From: Pseudomonas sp. ABC1
GTDB lineage: Bacteria; Pseudomonadota; Gammaproteobacteria; Pseudomonadales; Pseudomonadaceae
NCBI RefSeq assembly: GCF_013395055.1
Contig: NZ_CP058349.1
Location: forward strand, 1,054,001-1,118,000
Direction: 5' to 3'
Length of the DNA: 64,000 nucleotides
A program made the position numbers and the translations under genes. Position 1 is the first letter of the stretch, and each line of letters begins with the position of its first letter. Below are positions 9,019-18,578 of the stretch, in pieces. The notes beneath the pieces are model-generated. The model did not search any database, was not told the origin of the DNA, and worked only from the letters and a program-made list of their open reading frames with translations.

Positions 9019-10368
9019 ATGAGTGAAGCATCACAGGTAGGCCCGCAGGCCTTGCCGCAGTTGTACGAAACCGTCGAGCGCATCATCGACGAGGCACGCC
9101 GCCAGGGCGCCACGGCCAGCGAAGTATCGGTGTCGCTGGACCAGGGGCTGTCCACCAGCGTGCGCCAGGGCGAAGTCGAGACCGTCGAGTTCAACCGCGA
9201 CCAGGGCTTCGGCATCACCCTCTACGTTGGCCAGAGCAAAGGTTCGGCCAGCACCACCGGCAGCGGTGCCGAAGCCATCCGCGAGACCGTCGCCGCAGCC
9301 CTGGCGATTGCCCGGCACGCCTCGGAAGACCCTTATGCGGGCCTGGCCGCGCCGGAGCTGATGGCCTCCAGCCTGCCCGACCTCGACCTCTACCATCCCT
9401 GGGACATCACCCCCGAACAGGCCATCGAACGCGCCCTGCAATGCGAAGCGGCGGCCTTCGCCAGCGACCCACGTGTACGCAAGGCAGACGGCACCAGCCT
9501 GAGCACACACCAGGGCTGCCGGGCCTATGGCAACAGCAATGGCTTCATCGGCGGCCACGCCAGCACGCGCCACAGCCTGAGCTGCGTGATGATCGCCGAA
9601 ACCGACGATGGCCAGATGCAGCGCGACTACGACTATGACGTCAAGCGCATCGGCGGCGAACTGGCCGCCCCCGAACTGATCGGTCGACGCGCAGCCGAAC
9701 GCACCGTACGCCGCCTTGGCGCCCGTCCGGTGCCGACCTGCGATGTCCCGGTGCTGTTCAGCCCGGACCTGGCCGGCGGCCTGCTGGGGCACTTCATGTC
9801 GGCGATCTCCGGCGGCAACCTCTACCGCAAGTCGTCCTACCTGGAAGGTGCTCTGGGGCAGATTCTCTTCCCCGAGTGGCTGAGCCTCGACGAACGCCCC
9901 CACATCCCCCGCGCCCTCGGCAGCGCCGCCTACGACAGCGACGGCCTGGCCACCTATGGCAAGTCCTTCGTGGACAACGGACGGCTGGCCAGCTACGTGC
10001 TCGGCACCTACTCCGGACGCAAGCTGGGGCTGCCAAGCACCGCCAACGCCGGTGGCATCCACAACCTGTTCGTCAGCCACGGCGACGAAGACCAGGCCGC
10101 CCTGCTCCGCCGTATGGGACGGGGCCTGCTGGTCACCGAACTGATGGGCCACGGACTCAACCTGGTGACTGGCGACTATTCCCGTGGCGCGGGTGGCTAC
10201 TGGGTGGAGAACGGCGAGATCCAGTTCCCGGTGCAGGAGGTAACCATCGCCGGCAACCTGCGGGACATGTGCAAGCAGATCGTGGCGATCGGCAACGATA
10301 TCGAGAGCCGTGGCAACATCCGTACGGGTTCGATCCTGGTGGAGCGTATGACGCTGGCCGGTAGCTGA
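9019..10368 (+). CDS. pmbA: Metalloprotease subunit PmbA (TldE)
   Basis: The 449-residue non-catalytic partner of TldD. It lacks the HExxH motif and carries the family's FSPDLAGGLLGHF and GKSFVDNG segments and the C-terminal MTLAGS ending. Its job is to form the TldD/E heterodimer that cleaves short or unfolded peptides. The ATG at 9019 comes after GGAG (9010-9013). An upstream in-frame extension would run through the antisense of darP and is not credible. A 686-base repeat-filled gap follows. Confidence 0.96.
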   Translation: MSEASQVGPQALPQLYETVERIIDEARRQGATASEVSVSLDQGLSTSVRQGEVETVEFNRDQGFGITLYVGQSKGSASTTGSGAEAIRETVAAALAIARHASEDPYAGLAAPELMASSLPDLDLYHPWDITPEQAIERALQCEAAAFASDPRVRKADGTSLSTHQGCRAYGNSNGFIGGHASTRHSLSCVMIAETDDGQMQRDYDYDVKRIGGELAAPELIGRRAAERTVRRLGARPVPTCDVPVLFSPDLAGGLLGHFMSAISGGNLYRKSSYLEGALGQILFPEWLSLDERPHIPRALGSAAYDSDGLATYGKSFVDNGRLASYVLGTYSGRKLGLPSTANAGGIHNLFVSHGDEDQAALLRRMGRGLLVTELMGHGLNLVTGDYSRGAGGYWVENGEIQFPVQEVTIAGNLRDMCKQIVAIGNDIESRGNIRTGSILVERMTLAGS

Positions 10369-10396
10369 CTGAGGCTGGTTGCAATATATGTGAGGT

Positions 10397-10650
10397 TTTG
10401 GTGTACACCCGTCACAGGTCTGATGGCCGAACTACCGGTTTCGGCCTTACGCCGAGTCACTTTCTCTTGTTCGCACAAGAGAAAGTAACCAAAGAGAATG
10501 CGCCCCCAGCATACGGCCCCTGCGCTGCGCTCCGGGGTTCCCTCGCTCCATCGCCGTTCCAGGGGCACGCCGCGAAGGGCCATCCATGGCCCATCGCACC
10601 TCTCGCGGCATCCCTGCCGCTCAACCCCTTGCACGACGATTCCGCTCGGC
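10397..10650 (+). repeat. Dispersed Pseudomonas-type repeat, copy A
   Basis: Non-coding element with a perfect 12-bp stem ACTTTCTCTTGT/ACAAGAGAAAGT (10459-10486, loop TCGC). Next comes GTAACCAAAG, then a 32-base core at 10510-10541 that matches copy B at 31 of 32 positions in reverse orientation. The remaining homology runs to about 10640. Elements with this stem and the GGCCCCTGCGCTGCGC core are common between genes of Pseudomonas and Xanthomonas relatives (recollection, not searched). The short open frames over it are not credible genes. Confidence 0.75.
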
Positions 10651-10744
10651 CTCCTGATGGGGGTGGTGAAGCGGGCGGTGACTGGAAGATCGAATTAAAC
10701 AGACTTGATTGAAGTTTATCTTCAGATCTGGTCAGTTGTGGATG

Positions 10745-11036
10745 TCACAGGCGCAGCATCCCCCCCCTTTCAGAAGGCTGAACGCAGGCATTGCGTAGGG
10801 GAGCGAGTGGCATGGATGCCACGAGAGGCGTAAAGGGCCAGGACGGCCCTTGTACGCCGGCCCCCGGAGCGATGCCGGAGTGAAGGAACCCCGGAGCACA
10901 GCGCAGGGGCCGTATGACAGGGGGGCGTGTTTCTTTGCTCCCTTTCTTTGCACGAGCCAAGAAAGGGAGGCGCCGTAAGGGCGCAACCGGTGGCCCAGCC
11001 ACCACACCCGTTGCAGGTGTACGCAAAAGCCAAACA
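10745..11036 (-). repeat. Dispersed Pseudomonas-type repeat, copy B (inverted)
   Basis: Second copy of the same element, in the opposite orientation, so the two are tail-to-tail. Its stem is CTCCCTTTCTT (10938-10948) / AAGAAAGGGAG (10959-10969) and its core is at 10885-10916. Between the copies (10651-10744) no gene or other signal is seen. Together they fill the gap between the convergent pmbA and yhdP. Confidence 0.75.
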
Positions 11037-11054
11037 ATGCCGCCACCCGCACTA

Positions 11055-14000
11055 TCAGTTCGGCTTCTCGAACGGCTTGTCGAAGGTGATCTTCGGCGAC
11101 TGCCACGGCCCCTTGACGTCGTACTGCACAGTGGCGAACCGCGCCACCTTGTCGCCGAGCAGCTTGTCGGCGATGAACAGCGCACCGCCAATAGCGGGTG
11201 CGCCAACGATCAGCGCGGCCAATGGCAAGTTGTTGCTGACCGGCAACGTCACCAGCAGCTTGGCATCGATGGTATCGCTGACCATATCCAGCCGACCGTC
11301 CAGCTCCAGGTTGCTCGATGGCCCCGTGACCGTGATCGGTTCACGCGTCATGAAGATGCCGTCGGAGGCCAGCAAGGTGCCCTTGAGACGGTCATAACCG
11401 AGTCCCTTGCCAAACAGGTCGCTGAAGTCCAGGCGCAGGCGTCGGCCAATGGCGTTGAAATTCAGCAATCCAAATACCCGCAATGCCTGGGCACTGCCCT
11501 CGACTTCCTTGAACTGACCATTGCGCATGTTCGGGGCCAACGTCCCCGAATAACGCTTGAGGCCGAACCAGGCTGGCGAGCCAGGCCAACTGCCGTCGGC
11601 ATCCAGGCGGAAACTGCTGCTACTGGTCGAGGGCGCGAAGCCCCAGGCCAGCAGCACATCTTCGAGGTTTCCACCCTGCAAGCGCCCCTTGTAGGCCGTT
11701 CGCCCATCCTTCCAGATCAATTCACCACCGATCTTCAGGCCCTTCAGGTCCAGATCGAGATTGCTCATCGCCACACCACCGGCCACCGGCCGCACTTTCA
11801 GCGCCCAGCGCCCCAGCAGGTTGTCGCCGCGAAACAGCTGTTCGATCAGCACATCGGCAGCAGGCAGGCTGGCGGGGTCGATACCCGCCAGCGGGTCGAC
11901 GGGATCGGCTTGCGGGCCGTCGGCTTCCTTCGCCGCCGGCAGGCGCAGGTGCCGCAGGCTGATCGCGATAGGGGCACCGCTCGTCAGCGGCAGGCGAACC
12001 TGGCCGCCAACGACCTGGCTGCGCAGCCCCAGCAGCCAGGCGTTCTGGATCGGTTGCAGGTCCACATCCAGTGTATCGATACGTGTTCCGAAGCCTTCGA
12101 AGCGGTCCAGGCGCAGGCGCACCTCGCGAATGAACGAAGCCTCTGCCAAGGGATTCTTCTGCCCATCGCCCTGCGCCGTCTTCAACGCACGCTGCCAGGC
12201 ATCCCAGTCCAGGCGGGACAGCCGCCCACGCACGCGCAGCCCCTGCGTACCCGGCAATCCGGCTGCACCACCGCCCAGCCGCAACTCGCCACGGCCATCC
12301 AGCAGGCGCCCTTCGGGTGCCGTATAGACGAGCGCAGCCAGTGCGTCATGTTGAATCTCGTAACGCCGCTGCGGCCCCTGCAGCGTCATGCTGAAACTAG
12401 TATCCCTGCGCGCCGAAGCCTGCTTGCCGAAAGGCTCGGGCAGGTCGATGGCCAGCCCCTGCAGCGACGAGTCCACCTGCAGGCGCCCGGCACCGCCACC
12501 AATATCGACACGCACCTGATAGGGCAACTCGCCACGGGCGGGCAACGCCTGCTTGACCTCAAGCCAACGCACCAGATTCGCCAGTGTCACGCTGCCACGC
12601 GCCTCGATCCGTGACAGCGGCTTACCCGGCCTACCCGTCGCTAGGATCCGCCCACTCACGTCACGCCCGAATGCCTTGGCGTGCACCTGTGCCGCGCTCA
12701 GGCCCTTGTCCGAGTCATAGGTGAAATCGCCGCTCAGGGCGCTCAGCTTCAATTCCGGCTGGAGCAGGCGCAGGCTGGCGTCCTGGCTGGAGAAATCCAC
12801 CCGCACATGGGGCCGCTCGCCATGGGCCAACGGAATGTCCAGATCGAGCCGCGCCTGCAACGGGCCCTCGGCCTTCCAACCGGAGAACATACCCTCGGTT
12901 CCCAGAGGCGCCCCCTGCAGGATATGCATGCCATCGGCCAACGTCCCGCTGATATCGCCCTGCAAGGCCAGTCGCGGCGCATGCCCTGCCTTGGCCGGCG
13001 GAATCTCGGCCTGCGCCTGTCGGATATGGCTCTCCAGAATGCGACCTTCACTCAAGCGCACGCGCACCCTGGCATTCTCGATCAGCACCTCGCCGCGCCC
13101 TTCGCGCAGGGCGGGCCAGCCCGGCTGGAAGGCCAGCTCGGCGTCACGCACCTTGAAGTACAGGCTGAGGTTATGCGCCTCAGCCGGGGCACCTTTGTTC
13201 AGCGAGCCCTGGTACTGGAAATAACCCTGCTCCACATGCCCGCCACGGATGGCCTCCTTCAACCAATCGGACAACGCCGGCTTCAACGCCGGCGAGAGGG
13301 TCGGCAGATAACGCTCGGTGAAGCGCGCATCGCCGTCGCGCATGCCGACCCGCAGGTCCATGTAGTCCTCGGCCTCCGGGTCGCGCACCAGGCGGATAAG
13401 GAAATCCCCCGCCAGTTGCCCTTCTTCACCGTCGATCCGCAAATAAGGGGCACGCAATGTGAAGGCTTCATCATCCAGGCGCCATTGCAGGCTGCCCTGG
13501 CTACGCCGGTAGTGCCAGGCCTCGGGGAACAGGCGTGCCAGGTGCAGGGAGAAATCCTGGCTGTCGAAGCGCAGTTCACCGCCGCCCAGGTTGCCGGTGA
13601 AACTGCCTGAGACATTGCCGGCCGCCGGCACCCAGCCGTGCTCCTGAATGCTCACGCCGTCCAGGTTGGCGTGGTAGGAGAAGCGCTCCGCCAGCTCTTT
13701 TTCAGGGCGATACACGAGTTGCACGTTGCGCAGCTGCCCCGTCGGCGCCAGGTCGTCCAGCACGCCGGCAGCGACCTCCGGCAATGCCACGACCTCCCGC
13801 ACCAGGCGTGCAAGCGGCTGCAGGCCCACATGATCGATGCCCAGGCGCCAATGCCCGCTGTCCTGTTGCTGGTCCAGCAGCAAACGCATATCGCTCTGCC
13901 GTGCCTCGCCCTGGGCGAAGGACAGGCCGTCCAGTTGCATGTGCCAGCCTTCCTTGCGCTGCTCGGCGTAGACGGTGACCGCCAGATCGTTCAGGGGCGC

Positions 14001-14867
14001 TATCGCCCGCTCGCCCTGTGCCAGCTCCAGGGCTGGCATGTGCAGGCGCATCACACCACGTTCGAGACGGCGTTCGCGCACCCGCAGCCAGAGTTCTCCG
14101 CCCAGGTCGAGCTGGCGTACTGCCCAATCCGCAGGCAGTCGGTCCGCGAGCAAGGCGCTCCACTCGCTCTCGGGCAGATCGAGGTAGAGGTCCAGCGCGG
14201 AATCCTGCCATTGGCGGCTGTCGACAGCGAGTTGTGCCTGCAAGGCCAGCGGCTTGCCATTGGGCAACAGCAGGCGCCCTTCCAGGCGCAGGCGTTCGCC
14301 GGCGGTCTGCAGCAACAGATTGGCATAACTCAGCGTCTGGGCCGGACCGTCATGGGGCAGCAGTGTGACCTGGCTGTCGAGCAAAGCCAGGTTACGCACC
14401 CTGCGCAGCCCTTGCAGGATCGCCGCCGGGTCCGGCGCGGCCTGCGGCGTCTGCGCGACGATCCCGTCGACCCGCCAGGCGCCCTGCTCATCCTGCACGA
14501 CGCTCAGGTGCAGGCCAGCCACCCGCAACTCATCCAGATGCGGCTGACGTGTCCAGAGGCTTTCGGCCAGATCAGGCACCAGTTCCAGGCGGTCCAGGTG
14601 CAAGGGGCTATCGCCCTCGCCAATGGAGACTTCATGCGCCAGCAGCCGTGGTTGCAGGCCATCCCACTGCCCTTCGAGGCGCCCGATGCTGACCGGCATC
14701 CCCAGTTGCCGCTCCACGACAGCCTCGATGTCGGAGCGGTGCTCGGCCACCCATGGCACCAGTTGCCGCCCCAGGCTCACATACAGGGCCAACAGCACCA
14801 GGCCGATGCCCAGCAGGCCGGCACAGCGGTAGAGCGTGCGGGCAGCGAGATCGGCGAAATGCTTCAT
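11055..14867 (-). CDS. yhdP: YhdP family protein (AsmA-like, TamB/YhdP superfamily)
   Basis: Very large inner-membrane-anchored periplasmic protein of 1270 residues, the normal size. An N-terminal membrane segment (about residues 16-34, LLGIGLVLLALYVSLG) precedes a long beta-rich repeat region that ends with an AsmA-type domain. YhdP and relatives form a hydrophobic groove thought to carry phospholipids between the inner and outer membranes (family knowledge). It lies immediately downstream of rng (34-base gap), the conserved order. The C-terminus, PWQSPKITFDKPFEKPN, is intact. Confidence 0.95.
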   Translation of the reverse strand: MKHFADLAARTLYRCAGLLGIGLVLLALYVSLGRQLVPWVAEHRSDIEAVVERQLGMPVSIGRLEGQWDGLQPRLLAHEVSIGEGDSPLHLDRLELVPDLAESLWTRQPHLDELRVAGLHLSVVQDEQGAWRVDGIVAQTPQAAPDPAAILQGLRRVRNLALLDSQVTLLPHDGPAQTLSYANLLLQTAGERLRLEGRLLLPNGKPLALQAQLAVDSRQWQDSALDLYLDLPESEWSALLADRLPADWAVRQLDLGGELWLRVRERRLERGVMRLHMPALELAQGERAIAPLNDLAVTVYAEQRKEGWHMQLDGLSFAQGEARQSDMRLLLDQQQDSGHWRLGIDHVGLQPLARLVREVVALPEVAAGVLDDLAPTGQLRNVQLVYRPEKELAERFSYHANLDGVSIQEHGWVPAAGNVSGSFTGNLGGGELRFDSQDFSLHLARLFPEAWHYRRSQGSLQWRLDDEAFTLRAPYLRIDGEEGQLAGDFLIRLVRDPEAEDYMDLRVGMRDGDARFTERYLPTLSPALKPALSDWLKEAIRGGHVEQGYFQYQGSLNKGAPAEAHNLSLYFKVRDAELAFQPGWPALREGRGEVLIENARVRVRLSEGRILESHIRQAQAEIPPAKAGHAPRLALQGDISGTLADGMHILQGAPLGTEGMFSGWKAEGPLQARLDLDIPLAHGERPHVRVDFSSQDASLRLLQPELKLSALSGDFTYDSDKGLSAAQVHAKAFGRDVSGRILATGRPGKPLSRIEARGSVTLANLVRWLEVKQALPARGELPYQVRVDIGGGAGRLQVDSSLQGLAIDLPEPFGKQASARRDTSFSMTLQGPQRRYEIQHDALAALVYTAPEGRLLDGRGELRLGGGAAGLPGTQGLRVRGRLSRLDWDAWQRALKTAQGDGQKNPLAEASFIREVRLRLDRFEGFGTRIDTLDVDLQPIQNAWLLGLRSQVVGGQVRLPLTSGAPIAISLRHLRLPAAKEADGPQADPVDPLAGIDPASLPAADVLIEQLFRGDNLLGRWALKVRPVAGGVAMSNLDLDLKGLKIGGELIWKDGRTAYKGRLQGGNLEDVLLAWGFAPSTSSSSFRLDADGSWPGSPAWFGLKRYSGTLAPNMRNGQFKEVEGSAQALRVFGLLNFNAIGRRLRLDFSDLFGKGLGYDRLKGTLLASDGIFMTREPITVTGPSSNLELDGRLDMVSDTIDAKLLVTLPVSNNLPLAALIVGAPAIGGALFIADKLLGDKVARFATVQYDVKGPWQSPKITFDKPFEKPN

Positions 14868-14901
14868 AGGGGTGTTCTCCTGATACGCCCTGAATCTCTA
14901 T

Positions 14902-16359
14902 TCAGAGCAGCACCACGTCGTACTGTTCCTGGCCATACATGCTTTCCACCTGAAACTTGATGGATCGCCCGATGAATGCTTCCAGATCGGCGACATTGCC
15001 CGACTCCTCGTCCAGCAGGCGGTCGATCACCTTCTGGTTGGCCAGCACCCGATAGCCTTCGGCCTGGTAGGCCCGCGCTTCACGCAGGATTTCCCGAAAG
15101 ATCTCGTAGCACACCGTTTCCGGCGTCTTCAGCTTGCCGCGCCCATGGCAATGGTCGCAGGGCTCGCACAGCACCTGCTCCAGGCTCTCGCGGGTGCGCT
15201 TGCGGGTCATCTGCACCAGGCCCAGCTCGGTGATGCCGATGATGTTGGTCTTGGCGTGGTCGCGTTCGAGCTGCTTCTCCAGCGTCCGCAGCACCTGGCG
15301 GCGATGCTCTTCGTCTTCCATGTCGATGAAGTCGATGATGATGATGCCGCCCAGGTTGCGCAGCCGTAGTTGCCGGGCGATGGCGGTAGCCGCCTCCAGG
15401 TTGGTCTTGAAGATGGTTTCTTCCAGAGTGCGATGCCCGACGAAAGCGCCGGTGTTCACGTCGATGGTGCTCATCGCCTCGGCTGGGTCGATCACCAGGT
15501 AGCCACCGGACTTGAGCGGCACCTTGCGCTCCAGGGCACGCTGGATCTCGTCCTCCACCCCGTACAGGTCGAAGATCGGTCGCTCGCCTGGATAGTGCTC
15601 CAGGTACTCGCTCAGTTCCGGCATCAGCTCCTCGACGAACTGCCCGACCTTCTGGAAGTTCTCCCGCGAGTCGATGCGGATCTTCTCGATACGCGGATTG
15701 ACCAGGTCACGCAGCGTGCGCATCGACAGCGCCAGGTCTTCATAGATCATGGTAGGCGTGGGCGCGGTCTTGATCTGTCCGGCGATCTGCTCCCAGAGCC
15801 GCCGCAGGTAGCGGATATCCATGAGGATTTCATCCTTGCCCGCGCCCTCGGCGGCGGTGCGCAGGATAAAGCCGCCGTTCTCCTTGATGCCTTCGGTGGC
15901 CACGCATTCGGCCACCACCTGCTTGAGGCGCTCGCGCTCGGCCTCATCCTCGATGCGCAGGGAAATGCCGACATGGCTGGTGCTCGGCATATAGACCAGA
16001 TAGCGCGAGGGAATCGAAAGCTGGGTGGTCAGGCGTGCGCCCTTGGTGCCGATCGGGTCCTTGGTCACCTGCACCACCAGGCTTTGGCCTTCGTGTACCA
16101 GGGCGCTGATCGGCTCGACCGCATTCCCTTCGCGGCTGGAAATTTCCGAGGCATGGATGAAGGCCGCACGGTCCAGCCCGATGTCCACGAAGGCCGCCTG
16201 CATGCCCGGCAAGACACGCGCCACCCGCCCCTTGTAGATATTGCCGACGATCCCGCGCTTCTGCGTGCGCTCGACGTGCACTTCCTGCAAGACGCCGTTC
16301 TCCACCACCGCCACACGGGACTCCATGGGGGTGATGTTCATCAGGATCTCTTCGCTCAT
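14902..16359 (-). CDS. rng: Ribonuclease G
   Basis: Endoribonuclease of 485 residues that matures the 5' end of 16S rRNA and degrades mRNA. It starts MSEEILMNITPMESRVAVVENG, then an S1 domain (about 38-125) and the RNase E/G catalytic domain with the metal-binding aspartates in DVNTGAFVG and IIIIDFIDM. The zinc-link motif CEPCDHCHGRG follows. It lacks the long C-terminal scaffold of RNase E, which identifies it as RNase G. It is downstream of maf and upstream of yhdP. Confidence 0.97.
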   Translation of the reverse strand: MSEEILMNITPMESRVAVVENGVLQEVHVERTQKRGIVGNIYKGRVARVLPGMQAAFVDIGLDRAAFIHASEISSREGNAVEPISALVHEGQSLVVQVTKDPIGTKGARLTTQLSIPSRYLVYMPSTSHVGISLRIEDEAERERLKQVVAECVATEGIKENGGFILRTAAEGAGKDEILMDIRYLRRLWEQIAGQIKTAPTPTMIYEDLALSMRTLRDLVNPRIEKIRIDSRENFQKVGQFVEELMPELSEYLEHYPGERPIFDLYGVEDEIQRALERKVPLKSGGYLVIDPAEAMSTIDVNTGAFVGHRTLEETIFKTNLEAATAIARQLRLRNLGGIIIIDFIDMEDEEHRRQVLRTLEKQLERDHAKTNIIGITELGLVQMTRKRTRESLEQVLCEPCDHCHGRGKLKTPETVCYEIFREILREARAYQAEGYRVLANQKVIDRLLDEESGNVADLEAFIGRSIKFQVESMYGQEQYDVVLL

Positions 16360-16413
16360 TGTTCTTCTCTCCTGGTAAGCGGGTTCTTGCTGTTCGATAC
16401 GGCGGGGTGAGCG

Positions 16414-17022
16414 TCATTGCGCAGGGTCGACGTGAAAATCCCAGCATGGAATGCCATAGCGATCGAGCAGGCGCGCCGTCTCATGCAGGGGCAGACCGAC
16501 CACGCCGGAATAACTGCCATACAGGTACTCGACGAACACCGCCGCCGCGCCCTGGATCGCATAACCGCCCGCCTTGTCCAGCGGCTCGCCGGTTGCCCAG
16601 TAGCGCTCGGCCTGCTGCGTGGAAATCTCGCCAAAGCCGACACGGCTTTCCACCAGAACGGCCTCGCAGCCCTCCGGCCCGGCCAATGCGACAGCTGTCA
16701 GCACGCGATGTTCACGCCCCCCCAGTGATTCAAGCATCGCCATGCCCTCCTCACGGTCGGCAGGCTTGCCAAGAATGCGGCCATCCAGCACCACCGAGGT
16801 ATCGGCGCCAAGGACGAATGATGAGGCCGCAACGCTGGCCTCCAGCCGCTGCCGCCCCGACTCGGCCTTTTCCCGCGCCATGCGCAGCACATAGTCGCCT
16901 GCGACCTCAGCGGGCAACGGGGTTTCATCGATGGCGGCATGCAAGAGGGAGAACGGAACGCCAATCTGTTCGAGCAGTTCACGGCGGCGTGGCGATGCGG
17001 AGGCGAGAAACAGTGCGGCCAT
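16414..17022 (-). CDS. maf: Maf family nucleoside triphosphate pyrophosphatase (YhdE type)
   Basis: A 202-residue house-cleaning enzyme expected to hydrolyse dTTP/UTP and modified nucleotides. The N-terminal signature ASASPRRREL and the conserved GADTSVVLDG segment are present. The ATG at 17022 is preceded by AAGGAG at a 7-base distance; longer in-frame starts have no such signal. Placement between rng and the mre genes identifies it as the YhdE rather than the YceF paralogue. Confidence 0.94.
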   Translation of the reverse strand: MAALFLASASPRRRELLEQIGVPFSLLHAAIDETPLPAEVAGDYVLRMAREKAESGRQRLEASVAASSFVLGADTSVVLDGRILGKPADREEGMAMLESLGGREHRVLTAVALAGPEGCEAVLVESRVGFGEISTQQAERYWATGEPLDKAGGYAIQGAAAVFVEYLYGSYSGVVGLPLHETARLLDRYGIPCWDFHVDPAQ

Positions 17023-17120
17023 GCCGGCTCCTTGTTGGAAATGCGGACAGATTCGCATATCTCGGCATGCGGCGGGAAGCGCCAAGGGCGCGGATCAGCG
17101 AGGAAAGAGGGAGGCAGGAT

Positions 17121-17149
17121 CGGAGCTGGCCGCAAGCCGGCCAGCTCCG
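17121..17149. repeat. 12-bp perfect hairpin downstream of the PEGA gene
   Basis: CGGAGCTGGCCG (17121-17132) and CGGCCAGCTCCG (17138-17149) form a perfect 12-bp stem with a 5-base loop. It lies just after the stop of the gene at 17156. No T-run follows on either strand, so it may be a REP-like 3'-end protector rather than a classic terminator. Confidence 0.6.
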
Positions 17150-17155
17150 TGGGTA

Positions 17156-18304
17156 TCAGAAGTTGAAATTGACGACCTGGTCGCCGTTCAGGGTCAGGGA
17201 ACGGCTCTTGGTCAGGCCGCCGACAGTGACCTTGATCTCATAGACGCCGCCGTCGAGCATCAGCGATACCGGCGTGGAACCATAGACCTGATCGTTGATG
17301 GTCACCTGATCGTTGAACTTGTTGCTGCGCACGATCAGCGAATGGCTCTTGCTGTCGCACAGCTCGTAGGACACGTCGAGTATGGCGCACGCCATCATCT
17401 TCTTGGCGGTCACCGCCGCTTCGATGCTGACCTGTGCCGAGACGGTGCCGTCCAGGCTCATGCTGGCCTGCGAAAAGTCGCTCTTGGTGCGATAGCTGAA
17501 CCAGTTGGGACTGACCTTGAGGCTGCTCACCTGATCGCGAATTTCCTCGCCCAGGACACGCTGGTAGTGCTCCTGCACCCACTGCGGCATGCGACCGTCA
17601 TACTCGTAGTCGGCCAGGCATGCGGCCAGGCTCTTGGCGGTCGAGCAACGGAAGGTGACGGCTTCATTGAAGTGAATGGTGCGGTCGAGACGACTGGCGA
17701 TGGCCTGGATGCGCTTGCTGTCACGCTGGCGAACCTCGGAAGCGAGCTGCGCCTTCAGGCGCTCGACGTCGCGGGCCGCCTGGGTGAAGCGCAGGTGCTG
17801 GTCGCCGAGCTCCTGCTCGACATTCTGGACACGCTGGCGCACGGCAGTCTCTTCGTCGGCGCTGCGCTTGTAGTCTTCCAGCAGGCTGTCCAGGCGCTCG
17901 CGGTTGGAGGTCTGTTCGAAGAAATCCTCGACCTCCAGCCGTACCAGCTTCTTGACATTGGACGATTGCAGCGCTGCGGCGCTCTGGGCGCTCTTCTCGA
18001 CGCGCAGGCTGTCTTCCATGCGCTTGCGCTCCAGCAGGATCGCGTCGAGCTCGGCAATCTTCGCCGCCAGTGCCTGGGCACGGGAGGATGGCGCTCCCTG
18101 AGAGGAATCACCCGGGGCTTCTTCTCCGGCACCGGTGGTGACCAGCAGCGACGGTGCGGCCTTGCGATCCTCAGCCTGCGACTCCCCGCCACCGACCAGA
18201 GAAAGCACCAGCAATGCGGAGAAGAACGATACCGTCAGGAAGACCGGTTTGCTTATGCCCAGATATCTAACCGGTTTGGAACAATACGAAACATCAGTTT
18301 CCAT
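17156..18304 (-). CDS. Exported coiled-coil protein with C-terminal PEGA-like domain
   Basis: A 382-residue protein I do not recognise by name. It has one hydrophobic segment (about residues 21-39, either a signal anchor or cleaved near ESQA). A Lys/Glu/Arg-rich coiled coil follows (about 75-205, with LEDYKRSADEETAVRQRVQN). A middle domain with paired cysteines comes next, then a C-terminal beta repeat (about 330-382) resembling a PEGA domain: VYGSTPVSLMLDGGVYEIKV. It is probably periplasmic. It separates maf from mreD, which are adjacent in the usual Pseudomonas order, so it is an insertion and could relate to cell-envelope work only by position. A GTG six bases upstream is an alternative start. 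Confidence 0.75.
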   Translation of the reverse strand: METDVSYCSKPVRYLGISKPVFLTVSFFSALLVLSLVGGGESQAEDRKAAPSLLVTTGAGEEAPGDSSQGAPSSRAQALAAKIAELDAILLERKRMEDSLRVEKSAQSAAALQSSNVKKLVRLEVEDFFEQTSNRERLDSLLEDYKRSADEETAVRQRVQNVEQELGDQHLRFTQAARDVERLKAQLASEVRQRDSKRIQAIASRLDRTIHFNEAVTFRCSTAKSLAACLADYEYDGRMPQWVQEHYQRVLGEEIRDQVSSLKVSPNWFSYRTKSDFSQASMSLDGTVSAQVSIEAAVTAKKMMACAILDVSYELCDSKSHSLIVRSNKFNDQVTINDQVYGSTPVSLMLDGGVYEIKVTVGGLTKSRSLTLNGDQVVNFNF

Positions 18305-18578
18305 AACCACTCGCTCATGCTCTGTGTTGGTGTTTCTATTTCTTCTGGAAAACGGCCGCCTGGATCGGAGCCTGTCGACGTTTCATCACGATCACAGCGC
18401 AACCCCACGCAGTGACGCACGACCTACCGTTTGCCCCACCCCATCACCATCGGAAAAGACGGTGCTCAAAACGGAAAGACTCGGCATGGTTTCAGAAAAA
18501 ACGCCCGCATTCAAGATTCTCATGGCCATAAGCCATGCCCCACGTCAATGATTTGCGGCGAAACGACAGTATTCGGAG

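Noticed and set aside
10398..11033. Short open frames with repeated peptide segments between pmbA and yhdP
   Set aside because: The similarity between them comes from the inverted dispersed repeats, not from proteins; no ribosome sites.
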